Shown in pieces: positions 50,889-59,744 of a stretch of DNA of 64,000 nucleotides (position 1 is the first letter of the stretch; every line of letters begins with the position of its first letter). Origin of the DNA: Clostridia bacterium. Lineage in GTDB: Bacteria; Bacillota; Clostridia; Oscillospirales; Acutalibacteraceae. A model generated the notes under the pieces. That model did not search any database. It had not been told where the DNA came from and was given only the letters and a program-made list of their open reading frames with translations. The stretch is taken from positions 20,093 through 84,092 of the forward strand of contig JAFQVM010000031.1 in the NCBI GenBank assembly GCA_017407995.1, read 5' to 3'. Both the position numbers and the translations under genes were made by a program.

Positions 50889-51878
50889 ATGGAGCAAAAG
50901 AGAGTCTGGCTCAAGGGTGATACTCACCTGCATACCACTAATACCGGTGGAGTTCTTACGCCAAAAAAGATGATAGAAAAATGTAAAAAACGAGGCCTTA
51001 ACTTTATATTCATCACCGACCACAACTACAACGCAGTCGGTGACAGTTCGTATTATGACGGTGATTTTTTGATAATTCCGGGGGAAGAATACACCGGAAA
51101 AAATGGTCACATGAATGTCTGGGGCAGCAACTGTCCGCACTTGAGCAAAGAGCGTCCAACCGAATATGAACAGTACATACAAGTAGCAAAAGATGCACAT
51201 GAGAACGGTTGCATGGTATCTGTCAATCACCCTTTTTGCAAAAGATTCGGTTGGCGTTTTGAGCTTGAAAATTTTCCCATGGACTCAGTAGAAGTCTGGA
51301 ACGGTTCAATGGACATTGATAACATAACCGCTTTGGAATGGTGGCACAAACAACTGCTTAACGGCAGCAGACTACCCCTTGTCGGAGGCAGCGACTATCA
51401 CCGTGATTACTTTATTACCGATTGGCTTGCAAATCCGACAACATATGTCTATGCAAAGTCTAATACAGAAAAGGATATTCTTTTTGCACTCCGTCACGGC
51501 AACTCATTTGTAACAAATTCTCCTACATCCACAAAGATTGTTCTTTCATGCGGCGAGTTTGTTATGGGTGATGAGGTCGAGCTAAGCGATGACACCGAGG
51601 TAACGCTAAACGTTGAGGAGCTAAAAAAGGGAATGCGTGTTCAGATTTTCAACAACGATGAGATTATTCATGAATACAAAGCAGAAAAAACAGGCAATTA
51701 CACAGCTACCGTCAAAGATTTGAAAAAGGGGTTTGTCCGTGCACAGGTGCTTTACGATTACACAGGAATCATGCTGTTTATATATAAATTGGCAATAAGG
51801 CTTTGGCAACCACTTGATTCAAAGCTTCCTATTCCATCATTTGCATGGTGCATAACAAACCCTCTTTATCTTGTATAG
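50889..51878 (+). CDS. PHP-domain metallohydrolase (CehA/McbA type), copy 1
   Basis: A 329-residue protein of the PHP superfamily, metal-dependent phosphoesterases. Metal ligands visible: DTHLHT (11-16), TDHN (43-46), the EE of PGEEY (66-67), NHPF (113-116) and GSDYH (167-171). Residues ~220-280 form a beta-sandwich-like tail. No signal peptide. A ribosome binding site GGAGCG precedes the ATG. A paralogue lies directly downstream. Activity is likely phosphoesterase-like; the substrate is unknown. Confidence 0.9.
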   Translation: MEQKRVWLKGDTHLHTTNTGGVLTPKKMIEKCKKRGLNFIFITDHNYNAVGDSSYYDGDFLIIPGEEYTGKNGHMNVWGSNCPHLSKERPTEYEQYIQVAKDAHENGCMVSVNHPFCKRFGWRFELENFPMDSVEVWNGSMDIDNITALEWWHKQLLNGSRLPLVGGSDYHRDYFITDWLANPTTYVYAKSNTEKDILFALRHGNSFVTNSPTSTKIVLSCGEFVMGDEVELSDDTEVTLNVEELKKGMRVQIFNNDEIIHEYKAEKTGNYTATVKDLKKGFVRAQVLYDYTGIMLFIYKLAIRLWQPLDSKLPIPSFAWCITNPLYLV

Positions 51879-51966
51879 ATAAACGAGAGCATTGTGTGGC
51901 AAATATAATTGCCTTTAACAGAAAAACATATAATAAAAAAGGAATTAAAATCTGGAGCGTGAAAAT

Positions 51967-52959
51967 ATGGAGCAAAAGAGAATTTGGCTCAAGGGTGATA
52001 CCCATCTGCATACCACTAACAGCGACGGTATCAGAACACCCGAACAGCTTATAGGAGACTGCAAGAAAAGAGGACTGGACTGGATAATCATTACCGACCA
52101 CAACTACAACACCATCGGCGAAAAGTCATACATGGACGGAGAATTGCTGGTCATCCCCGGTGAAGAATATACAGGCGACAACGGCCACCTTAATATATGG
52201 GGAAGCAACTGCCCGCCCATTGACAAGGATAAACGCCCGACTGAATATGAGCAGTACACACTCCTTGCACAAAAAGCCCATGAAAACGGCTGCACGGTTT
52301 CCGTCAACCATCCGTTTTGTAAAAAATGCGGCTGGCATATGGAGCTTGAAGGCTTTCCGATGGACTCAGTCGAGGTCTGGAACTCCCCTCAGCATATCGA
52401 TAACATGACCAATCTTGACTGGTGGCATAAACAGCTTTTAAAGGGCAGACGGCTTCCGCTTGTAGGCGGCAGCGACTATCACCGTGACTACTATGTGACA
52501 AAGCTTCTTGCAAGCCCGACTACATATGTCTATGCAAAATCCAACACCGAAGAAGATATTCTCACAGCTCTTCGCCGAGGCAACTCATTTGTAACCAACT
52601 CCCCAAAATCCACAAAAATCATTCTCTCCTGCGGTGATGCTGTAATGGGTGACGATGTTGAATTAACAGATGACACCGAAGTTACCCTTGCAGTCGAGGG
52701 TATGAAAAAAGGTATGTGGGTACAGATTTTCAACAACGACGAAATCATCTATGAGTACAAGGCGACTGCAAAAGGCAACCACACAGCTACTGTCGGCGAC
52801 CTGAAAAAGGGCTTTGTACGTGCGCAGATTCTCTATGATTACACACCTATAATGAGGTTTGCCTATAAGCAAATAGTCAAGCTCTGGCAGCCGGCAGATG
52901 CGAAACTTCCTATTCCGTCATTTGCATGGTGCATGACAAATCCGCTCTATCTTGTATAA
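51967..52959 (+). CDS. PHP-domain metallohydrolase, copy 2 (tandem duplicate)
   Basis: A 330-residue paralogue of the preceding protein, with the same ligand motifs (DTHLHT, TDHN, GEEY, NHPF, GSDYHRDY) and the same C-terminal SFAWCMTNPLYLV. The two proteins look roughly three-quarters identical. The 5' flank is also duplicated: about 40 nt before each ATG, including TATAAT and GGAGCGTGAAAA, are nearly identical. The copies differ most around residues 17-60 and 82-90, so substrate preference may have diverged. Confidence 0.9.
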   Translation: MEQKRIWLKGDTHLHTTNSDGIRTPEQLIGDCKKRGLDWIIITDHNYNTIGEKSYMDGELLVIPGEEYTGDNGHLNIWGSNCPPIDKDKRPTEYEQYTLLAQKAHENGCTVSVNHPFCKKCGWHMELEGFPMDSVEVWNSPQHIDNMTNLDWWHKQLLKGRRLPLVGGSDYHRDYYVTKLLASPTTYVYAKSNTEEDILTALRRGNSFVTNSPKSTKIILSCGDAVMGDDVELTDDTEVTLAVEGMKKGMWVQIFNNDEIIYEYKATAKGNHTATVGDLKKGFVRAQILYDYTPIMRFAYKQIVKLWQPADAKLPIPSFAWCMTNPLYLV

Positions 52960-52964
52960 TAACT

Positions 52965-52994
52965 TAAGGGACTATCCTATTGGGTAGTCCCTTA
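52965..52994. other. Stem-loop between convergent genes (first of two)
   Basis: TAAGGGACTATCC pairs with GGGTAGTCCCTTA around a TATT loop (one T:G pair). No T-run follows in either direction. Confidence 0.6.
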
Positions 52995-53012
52995 GCATTT
53001 GAAAAGGAAAGT

Positions 53013-53046
53013 ATGAGGGGGCTATCCGTTTGGATAGCCCCCTCAT
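53013..53046. terminator. Perfect 15-bp stem-loop between convergent genes
   Basis: ATGAGGGGGCTATCC (53013-53027) pairs with its complement at 53032-53046 around GTTT. On the minus strand it is followed by a T/C-rich stretch (ACTTTCCTTTTC). Strong, but no canonical T-run; likely ends or protects both transcripts. Confidence 0.6.
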
Positions 53047-53066
53047 GGGAGTAATTTAGAAGAAAA

Positions 53067-55310
53067 TCAGTTGGGTTTTTTAATCTGATTGAGCTGTGCG
53101 TTAAGAGCAAGAAGCTGTTCTTTTGTGAACTTGATTCCTGCTGTGCTGAGCAGTCCTGTAAGTCTGAGAACTGTGAAACCGCCCATCATCTGCATCATGG
53201 CCTCGTTCATCTCGAAGCCCGCTGCCATGTCACTGCTTGCAGCAGCTCCCTGAAGCTTGCTCATAAGTCCTCCGAATACAGCCATACCCTCAGGACAAGA
53301 AACGATATCGCTCATCTTATCGTTGAGTGAGAAATAGCCCTCAGGAGCGGTGATATCAAACCAGTTGAGAATAGCACCCTTCTCCTTGAGTCTGTAGCTC
53401 TCATTAAATGTGTCAACCTTGCGGATAAAGCTCTCGTCCTTGCAGTCGCCCGCAACAGCAAGAAGCTTTGACTCTCCGTTATTGGGAACATCAAAATAGA
53501 AGAAATGCTCTGCGCTCTCTTTCTTACCAAGACTCTCGCCGTTGACGAAGAGTTCAACCTCAGGAAGATTTGAGTATACTGTAACCTTTGTCACATCCTC
53601 AACACGGTCAATATAGCGCTTGCCGCAGATGTGAACAAACGGGTCGTCTGAAAGCCATGCTTTATATGCATAGAAGGAATCCTTCTTATATTTACGGTCA
53701 AAGGTGATAAGTCCCTTGTGGTTCTGTCCGTTCTCGCCGCCCTCGTTTCTTGCGTCAGCGCCGAAGTCAAACATATTCCAGACATGAGTTGCCCAGATAT
53801 AGGGTCTTGAATAGAGCTGTTTTATAAGCTCTTCGTGGTAATATGCCTGATACTCTTCAGTGTAGTCGCCCTGTATCGGATTTGAAGTATGCCAATCAAG
53901 GGCCTCACAGCCGTACTCACTCATACCGACAGGAATATTCGGATACTCCTTGTGGAAGTTGTCAAACCACGGGCCGTTCATGGAAGTATCTCCGCCGTAC
54001 CAGCCGAAGTAGTGGTTATGGGAAACCACATCGGGAATCTGAATATACGGGTCATGGATATCGCACATAGAAACAACTGCAATAGTTGTAAGTCTTGTCT
54101 TATCCATCTCATGAACAAGGTCATTGAGAACTTTGTGGTTATCGATAAGGTCATCATCTGAGCCGCTCATGCTAATCTCGTTCGAAAGACCCCATACAAC
54201 AATACTCGGATGGTTGTAGTTTTGAATGATAAGCTCTTTCATCTGTGAGATAGTATTCTCACGTGCTGTAGGCATGTGCTTTGAGATATATGGAATCTCA
54301 GCCCAGATAACAAGACCTTTCTCATCGCAAAGGTCATAGAAATACTGGTCATGCTGATAGTGAGCAAGACGAATCGTAGTAGCACCCATTTCGCATATAA
54401 GCTCCATATCCTCCTCGTGATGCTCGGGAAGAAGTGCATTGCCTATGCCCCATCTGTCCTGATGGCGGGACACGCCTCGAAGCGGATAGCTCTCCCCGTT
54501 AAGGAAGAAGCCCTGCTCAGGGTCAATTTTAAATGTGCGGCAACCGAATCTTGTGCTGATATTGTCAAGCACAGTATCACCGTCAACGAGCTGGGCACAA
54601 GCTGTATAAAGGTACGGGTCCTTCTTACCGTTCCAAAGGTGAACGTCCTTGATTTCAAGAACTACTTTTGTATCCTTAACATCACCTGTTGCCTGAGCGA
54701 CAGTATTGCCGTCACGGTCAGCTATTGTATAAACAACCTTCTGACCGTCCTTTGCATTGGTGAGATAAACCTCAACCTCAACCTTTGCATCAGTACCCTC
54801 GATAGCAGGAGTAACTTTTATTCCGGGTCCTCCGTAATAGTCAAGGTCAAAGTGAGACTCGCTGACAGCAATGATATTTACATCACGGTAGAGTCCGCCG
54901 TAGAAAGTGAAGTCTGCCATCTGGGGATAAACTGTCTCATTCGGGCTGTTGTCAACAACTATTGCAATAACTGTATTGTCACCCATAGACTCGGTTATAT
55001 CTACACGCCAGGTAGAATATCCGCCGTCGTGGTGTGCGAGCTTTTTACCGTTTACGTATGCATCAGCAGAAGAGTTCGCACCACGGATTTCAAGATAGTA
55101 TTTATCCGCTGCAGGAATCTCCTCTTTATCGAGTTCCTTTACATAGCAGCAGGTGCCACGGTAATAGTCGTTGCCGCCATCCTGACCGTCGATGCCGTTC
55201 CATGAGTGCGGAACATTAACAAAGTTCCACTTCTCAGGAACAGATGCAGGAATTTCAGAAAAATCCTTTGAAAAAGCCCATTTTCTGTTGATGTTGATTA
55301 TTCTTCTCAT
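53067..55310 (-). CDS. Glycoside hydrolase family 2 (beta-galactosidase/glucuronidase type)
   Basis: A 747-residue cytoplasmic glycosidase: N-terminal sugar-binding jelly roll (VNVPHSWNGIDG; YYRGTCCY), immunoglobulin-like domain, and TIM barrel from ~residue 265. The acid/base is E378 in WGLSNEIS and the nucleophile E465 in GMSEYG. A C-terminal extension (~residues 640-747) includes a DUF4982-like and a helical tail. The ATG at 55310 follows AAGGAG. It is downstream of a GPH symporter in one operon and divergent from an AraC regulator, indicating import and cleavage of a beta-galactoside or beta-glucuronide. Confidence 0.93.
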   Translation of the reverse strand: MRRIININRKWAFSKDFSEIPASVPEKWNFVNVPHSWNGIDGQDGGNDYYRGTCCYVKELDKEEIPAADKYYLEIRGANSSADAYVNGKKLAHHDGGYSTWRVDITESMGDNTVIAIVVDNSPNETVYPQMADFTFYGGLYRDVNIIAVSESHFDLDYYGGPGIKVTPAIEGTDAKVEVEVYLTNAKDGQKVVYTIADRDGNTVAQATGDVKDTKVVLEIKDVHLWNGKKDPYLYTACAQLVDGDTVLDNISTRFGCRTFKIDPEQGFFLNGESYPLRGVSRHQDRWGIGNALLPEHHEEDMELICEMGATTIRLAHYQHDQYFYDLCDEKGLVIWAEIPYISKHMPTARENTISQMKELIIQNYNHPSIVVWGLSNEISMSGSDDDLIDNHKVLNDLVHEMDKTRLTTIAVVSMCDIHDPYIQIPDVVSHNHYFGWYGGDTSMNGPWFDNFHKEYPNIPVGMSEYGCEALDWHTSNPIQGDYTEEYQAYYHEELIKQLYSRPYIWATHVWNMFDFGADARNEGGENGQNHKGLITFDRKYKKDSFYAYKAWLSDDPFVHICGKRYIDRVEDVTKVTVYSNLPEVELFVNGESLGKKESAEHFFYFDVPNNGESKLLAVAGDCKDESFIRKVDTFNESYRLKEKGAILNWFDITAPEGYFSLNDKMSDIVSCPEGMAVFGGLMSKLQGAAASSDMAAGFEMNEAMMQMMGGFTVLRLTGLLSTAGIKFTKEQLLALNAQLNQIKKPN

Positions 55311-55334
55311 GAAAATTTCTCCTTGTTTAAAGCA

Positions 55335-55360
55335 TATCCGGCAGAACAAGCTGCCGGATA
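55335..55360 (-). other. Intercistronic stem-loop between the symporter and GH2 genes
   Basis: A 10-bp perfect stem (55335-55344 with 55351-55360), loop of 6, no T-run. Probably a stability or processing element rather than a terminator. Confidence 0.55.
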
Positions 55361-55372
55361 GTAATATTTTAA

Positions 55373-56860
55373 TTATTCAACAGTTGCTGTCTCAGCAGCG
55401 TGTCTTGCATCAAGTTCTTCAGTCATCTTTGCAAGAGTCTTCTTATCAAGATTATAAATGAATGTGATGCTGACAAACATCAGTACAGCGCTGAAGAGGT
55501 AAAGACCTGCAACGAGCCAGCACATATTGGCTGCGGTAGCTGCACTTTGTCCCTCTGTACCAAGCTCGGAAATATAACCGAGGGCACCCATTATAAGCAG
55601 CACGATAGACGGTCCAATGCCCTGTGCGAGCTTACGGAAGAATGAGTGGAGTGAATAAACAGTACCTTCCTCACGCTTGCCTGTTTTCCACTCGTTGTAA
55701 TCGATAGCATCTGCCATAAGGGCCCAAGATACACAGGTGTAGACACCCAAACCAATACCGAAGATAGAAAGTGCAAGAATATAAACTACAAGAGCCAAAT
55801 TCTTATTGGCAATCATGGGGAAAACCAACATAAGCAGACCGCCAGCCAATGACGCTACTGTACCTGCTGCTGCAGCTTCCTTCTTGCCCCACTTGTTAAC
55901 AATTTTCTTAATAAACGGCATAAATATGAACATCGGCAAGAATCCGATTACTGAAACAAGACCCGAAAGGCTTGCCTTGCCAAAATAGATAGCAAACATA
56001 ATAGATGTTGCTGTTGTTGCTGAGTTCATACCAAGGAACATAGCCATAGCAGCAAGGGTTGCACCGATAGCTGCACGGTTTTTAAAGAAGTTCGCAAAAG
56101 CTTTAAAGATGTTGAACTTCTCGCCCTCGTTTACTTTTACGGTATTATCAGGAACACGGATAGTAATTTTCTTAATCATAAACATAAAAGCGATAAATCC
56201 AAGCACACCCATTATAAGAGCCACCCAGAAAACACGCTCACCAAGCAAAGTTTCAACCTGGACGCCTGTTTCAGGGTTAATTACGGGGTTACCCTGGGCA
56301 TCGACTTCCTTGTGCCAGATAAGCATGGGAAGGATAACCATGGGAATCATGTTTCCGAACATGGAACCGACTGAACGCCATGTTGAAAGCTGTGCTCTCT
56401 CACCGCTGTCCTCAGTTATCAGAGACAGCATTGAGCCGTAAGGAACGTTTGCTACTGTATAGCAAGCATCCCAAATGACGTAACCTGAGATAAAGATGAT
56501 GGTCTTAATGATGAGGCTGGCATTGGGTACGGGAATGAAGCAGAGTGAACCTGCAACTAGCAGACCAATAGCACCAATTAAAATGTAAGTCTTAAACTTA
56601 CCCATCTTGTATGTTCTTCTGTCAGAGTCGATGATGCTGCCGATAAGCGGGTCATTAATTGCATCCCATATCTGCACAATAAGAAGCAGCAAGGAAAGAT
56701 ATTTTGTTTCCAGCATCATAAACGCAAGCCAGAATGTCTGGATAGTACCTTTGAGCGAAAAACTCATGTTACAACCAAAGTCGCCGGCTGCGTATGCAAC
56801 TTTGTCAATCATACCAAACTTGGGATAACCGTTTGCATCCAACGTTTTCGTTTTCTTCAT
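55373..56860 (-). CDS. GPH-family glycoside:cation symporter
   Basis: A 495-residue, twelve-helix transporter with the family signature WDAINDPLIGSIIDSDRRTYKMGKFKTY near residues 62-90. It brings a glycoside into the cell for the GH2 enzyme encoded next. GAGGG precedes the ATG. First gene of the operon, divergent from the AraC regulator 220 bp away. Confidence 0.92.
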   Translation of the reverse strand: MKKTKTLDANGYPKFGMIDKVAYAAGDFGCNMSFSLKGTIQTFWLAFMMLETKYLSLLLLIVQIWDAINDPLIGSIIDSDRRTYKMGKFKTYILIGAIGLLVAGSLCFIPVPNASLIIKTIIFISGYVIWDACYTVANVPYGSMLSLITEDSGERAQLSTWRSVGSMFGNMIPMVILPMLIWHKEVDAQGNPVINPETGVQVETLLGERVFWVALIMGVLGFIAFMFMIKKITIRVPDNTVKVNEGEKFNIFKAFANFFKNRAAIGATLAAMAMFLGMNSATTATSIMFAIYFGKASLSGLVSVIGFLPMFIFMPFIKKIVNKWGKKEAAAAGTVASLAGGLLMLVFPMIANKNLALVVYILALSIFGIGLGVYTCVSWALMADAIDYNEWKTGKREEGTVYSLHSFFRKLAQGIGPSIVLLIMGALGYISELGTEGQSAATAANMCWLVAGLYLFSAVLMFVSITFIYNLDKKTLAKMTEELDARHAAETATVE

Positions 56861-57006
56861 AAATTTCCCTCAACTTTCATAAATTTGACTGTTTGAGCGG
56901 ATTTTCTTTGTTCGATTTGACGAACACATCCAAGGATATTCTAAATGAAATTCAGTTATTTTGTTAGGATTATTTTTGTTTATTTAAGTATTTTTTTTGC
57001 TACATC

Positions 57007-57035
57007 TTGAAATTGTCTAAAAATTGTACGATAAT
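57007..57035 (+). promoter_or_regulatory. Promoter of the AraC regulator
   Basis: TTGAAA (57007-57012), 17-bp spacer, GATAAT (57030-57035), 46 nt before the ATG. Confidence 0.65.
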
Positions 57036-57080
57036 TTATACAGAGACTGGGATAAACTAATCAAAAGGGAGGTTTTTACA

Positions 57081-58313
57081 ATGTTTTACGAGTCAGAATT
57101 ATCCTTTTTTTGCAAAATTCTCAACAATATGCACATAGATACCTGCCTTGTAAACTCCAAAGATTCTCTGCCTAACAGTATCGACCGGGGGCTAAGAACA
57201 TTCCTCAATATGGAAGACAGCTATAAAAACCTTTTTTCTACTCTGTGGCGAAAAGTAGAGCCCAACACTATCTATCGGCTAAGAGACCCGTTTTTCTGCA
57301 GCTACGTCTTTATGCTCCTGCCCAATACCTCTACCGACACCGTCCTTGTTGCAGGACCGTATTTGAGCACAGAGATTACTCACCAAATGCTCATGGAAGC
57401 TGTCGAAAAATACGCTATACCACCTCAAGTGTTTTCACAGATAGAAAAGTACTACGGCAATCTGCCTGTAATTAAAGACGATGCCCAGCTTATACCCATA
57501 TACAACAGCTTCGGCGAGGCTATTTGGGGCAGCATGGAAAAATTTTCCGTAAAAACAACGATTCAGCCGGTTTTGGAGGAAACATCTCCTGACATAATGC
57601 GCACTCTCGCCAACAAAGCCGACGACCCCCTGCTTGCTATACAGATGCTCGAAAAAAGGTATGAAGCAGAGCGCAATCTCATGCAAGCGGTATCACAGGG
57701 CATGACACACAAGGCTGAACAGATATTCAGCAACACCTCAAATCTGAATCTTGAAAACAGAGTAAACGACCCCATACGCAACATTAAAAACTACATGATA
57801 ATCATGAATACGCTTCTTCGCAAGGCTGCTGAGTATGGTTCGGTGCATCCTTTTTACATCGACAAGGTGTCCTCTGATTTTGCAAGAAAAATCGAAATGC
57901 TTTCATCGTCCGATGAGCTTGCAAGCATACAGCGTGACATGATTCACAAATACTGCCGACTTGTCAAGAGGCACTCCATGAAAAAGTACTCTCTGCTGGT
58001 GCAAAAGGTTCTCACAATGATAGATTCCGACCTTACTGCCGACCTGAGCCTCAGCCGTCAGGCGGAGCTGCTCAACGTAAACGCAAGCTATCTTTCAGCT
58101 CTGTTCAAAAAAGAAACCGGCCAGACCCTGACCGAATACGTGACAAAGAAACGAGTTGAGCACGCCGGATTTCTTTTAAAAACCACAAATCTTCAGATTC
58201 AAACCATAGCTCAGCACTGCGGAATATATGACGTAAACTATTTTACCAAAATGTTTAAAAAATATTCCGGCAAAACCCCCAAGGAATATCGTGGAGAGTC
58301 GGTTAAATATTGA
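57081..58313 (+). CDS. AraC-family transcription regulator
   Basis: A 410-residue regulator. The last ~100 residues form the two AraC helix-turn-helix units (LSLSRQAELLNVNASYLSALFKKETGQ and IQTIAQHCGIYDVNYFTKMFKKYSGKTPKEYR). The first ~300 residues are a cytoplasmic sensor region with no membrane segments, unlike membrane-bound YesN-type sensors. GGGAGG precedes the ATG at 57081; an earlier in-frame start has none. Divergent from the symporter-GH2 operon, which it probably activates in response to the glycoside. Confidence 0.9.
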   Translation: MFYESELSFFCKILNNMHIDTCLVNSKDSLPNSIDRGLRTFLNMEDSYKNLFSTLWRKVEPNTIYRLRDPFFCSYVFMLLPNTSTDTVLVAGPYLSTEITHQMLMEAVEKYAIPPQVFSQIEKYYGNLPVIKDDAQLIPIYNSFGEAIWGSMEKFSVKTTIQPVLEETSPDIMRTLANKADDPLLAIQMLEKRYEAERNLMQAVSQGMTHKAEQIFSNTSNLNLENRVNDPIRNIKNYMIIMNTLLRKAAEYGSVHPFYIDKVSSDFARKIEMLSSSDELASIQRDMIHKYCRLVKRHSMKKYSLLVQKVLTMIDSDLTADLSLSRQAELLNVNASYLSALFKKETGQTLTEYVTKKRVEHAGFLLKTTNLQIQTIAQHCGIYDVNYFTKMFKKYSGKTPKEYRGESVKY

Positions 58314-58315
58314 TT

Positions 58316-58350
58316 AAAAAACTTGTCCTCAATCAAGGGACAAGTTTTTT
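58316..58350 (+). terminator. Intrinsic terminator of the AraC gene
   Basis: A 13-bp stem (58316-58328 with 58338-58350) with A6 and T6 at its base. Confidence 0.85.
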
Positions 58351-58376
58351 AATTAATAAAGTTTTTATTAAATCAA

Positions 58377-58404
58377 GTGACAAATAAGAAAAATATGCTA
58401 TAAT
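58377..58404 (+). promoter_or_regulatory. Promoter of the Ig-like/DUF4474 surface protein
   Basis: GTGACA (58377-58382), 16-bp spacer, TATAAT (58399-58404), followed by a leader of about 90 nt. Confidence 0.65.
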
Positions 58405-58502
58405 AACAATAATTTTCCAGCAACTTTTTAAAGGCAGCGGCCCAAATAACAGTGTCCTTAAAAAAAGAAAGCTATCAATGAAAGTTTTGTAGGAGGAACG
58501 AT

Positions 58503-59651
58503 ATGAAAACCAAAAATTTTTTTATTAAGATGCTCTCATTAGTGATTGCTCTTGTGATAGTTGCATCTGTCGCACCGCTGAGTGCATTTGCGGCAGACCA
58601 GGACGAAGCATTAGCAGATGGACATGCACTTGTTCTTACAAGTGAACATCTTTCTGTTACCAGAAGAAGAACAATTCAGATGACAGCTTCCGTTACCAAC
58701 GTTGAAACTCAGCCTAAAATAACTTGGAGTTCTTCAGATGAAAGAATCGCAACCGTTGATGAAAACGGAAAGGTCAGAGGCATAGAGCCAGGCAGAGCAA
58801 TAATTTTCGCAACGGCAGTTGTTGACGGGGAAACTTTAAGCGGCGAATTCGCCATAACTGTTGTTAAAAGAAACAGCTTTTTAAAGAACTTCCTTGAAAA
58901 GCGTCAGGTTCTCAGTTATAAATACAGCTACGTTGACGATTATTATTACACCAACGATAAAGCTGCTTGGCAGCATAATTTCGGTTTCGGAAAAGTTTAC
59001 GATTTCTTTTCACCTTATATCTTGTTAGAATACGACTATATCCGTATTTTCTTCACATACGATGACAAGGACTGGATGCTCCAGATGTGGAAAGGTCAGT
59101 ACGGAATGGTTTTCTATGGCGGCGAAATCGGCATATACAACAGGCCTCATTCCGATAAAGGCGTCAGCTTTTGGACTATGTTCGCTTGTCCCGAAGAAGA
59201 AGACTGGCTTAAGATGGAGATGACTCTCTGGCACCAGAAACTTGATGGCAGATGGAACCGTGAATTCACCAGAGACTACGATTATTACTGGTGGTGCACA
59301 GGCTTTAAAAACGGTCACCTCAGACAGGAAGAACCTGCTGATGAACTTCGTTTGACAGGCAGAATAACTTTCAAAGATGATGAAATGGCAAAGCTTGTTG
59401 CTGACGGATTTGCTGAATGCGGCTTTAAAAGCGGTATCAGCAAAGACGGATTAGGACTCGATGAAATCTATGTGGACGGCAGCGATATCTATTTCTGCTG
59501 GCAGAATATATCGGAAGCAGAAAGCACAATGGCTATAAAAGTTGGCGCCGGATTCCTTGCCGCCTTACCGTTACTGCCACTCTTACCGATTATCCTTCCC
59601 TTCGTCGGAGCATTTTCAATGTTAATTTCTCTTGTTAACCTTATTCTGTAA
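58503..59651 (+). CDS. Secreted protein with Ig-like (Big_2) and DUF4474-like domains
   Basis: A 382-residue exported protein. A signal peptide ends near AFAAD (residue ~32). Residues ~48-120 form a bacterial Ig-like domain (SVTRRRTIQMTASV; ITWSSSDERIATVDENGKVRGI). Residues ~140-345 resemble DUF4474: FGFGKVYDFFSPYILLEYDYIRIFF and WMLQMWKGQYGMVFYGGEIGIY. A C-terminal hydrophobic stretch of about 40 residues (FLAALPLLPLLPIILPFVGAF) may anchor it in the membrane. GGAGGA precedes the ATG. Function unknown; surface display is inferred. Convergent with the LRR protein gene. Confidence 0.82.
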   Translation: MKTKNFFIKMLSLVIALVIVASVAPLSAFAADQDEALADGHALVLTSEHLSVTRRRTIQMTASVTNVETQPKITWSSSDERIATVDENGKVRGIEPGRAIIFATAVVDGETLSGEFAITVVKRNSFLKNFLEKRQVLSYKYSYVDDYYYTNDKAAWQHNFGFGKVYDFFSPYILLEYDYIRIFFTYDDKDWMLQMWKGQYGMVFYGGEIGIYNRPHSDKGVSFWTMFACPEEEDWLKMEMTLWHQKLDGRWNREFTRDYDYYWWCTGFKNGHLRQEEPADELRLTGRITFKDDEMAKLVADGFAECGFKSGISKDGLGLDEIYVDGSDIYFCWQNISEAESTMAIKVGAGFLAALPLLPLLPIILPFVGAFSMLISLVNLIL

Positions 59652-59658
59652 TATGATT

Positions 59659-59685
59659 TATCCCACAGGAGTTATCCTGTGGGAT
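59659..59685 (+). terminator. Stem-loop after the Ig-like surface protein gene
   Basis: An 11-bp stem (59660-59670 with 59675-59685) followed by ATTTAATAT, a weak T-rich tail. Confidence 0.6.
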
Positions 59686-59694
59686 ATTTAATAT

Positions 59695-59740
59695 ATAACA
59701 AAAAGCCTTGTCCGCATTTTGGACAAGGTTTTTTTGATTT
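59695..59740. repeat. Terminator-bearing direct repeat, left copy
   Basis: A 46-nt segment containing the stem CCTTGTCC/GGACAAGG and T/A runs. It nearly equals 62893-62937 (one G/A change and one T indel). Acts as a two-way terminator between the convergent surface protein genes. Confidence 0.85.
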
Positions 59741-59744
59741 CCTC

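Noticed and set aside
54351-55205. 284-codon plus-strand frame
   Set aside because: Antisense to the GH2 gene; cysteine-rich random-looking composition and no start signals.
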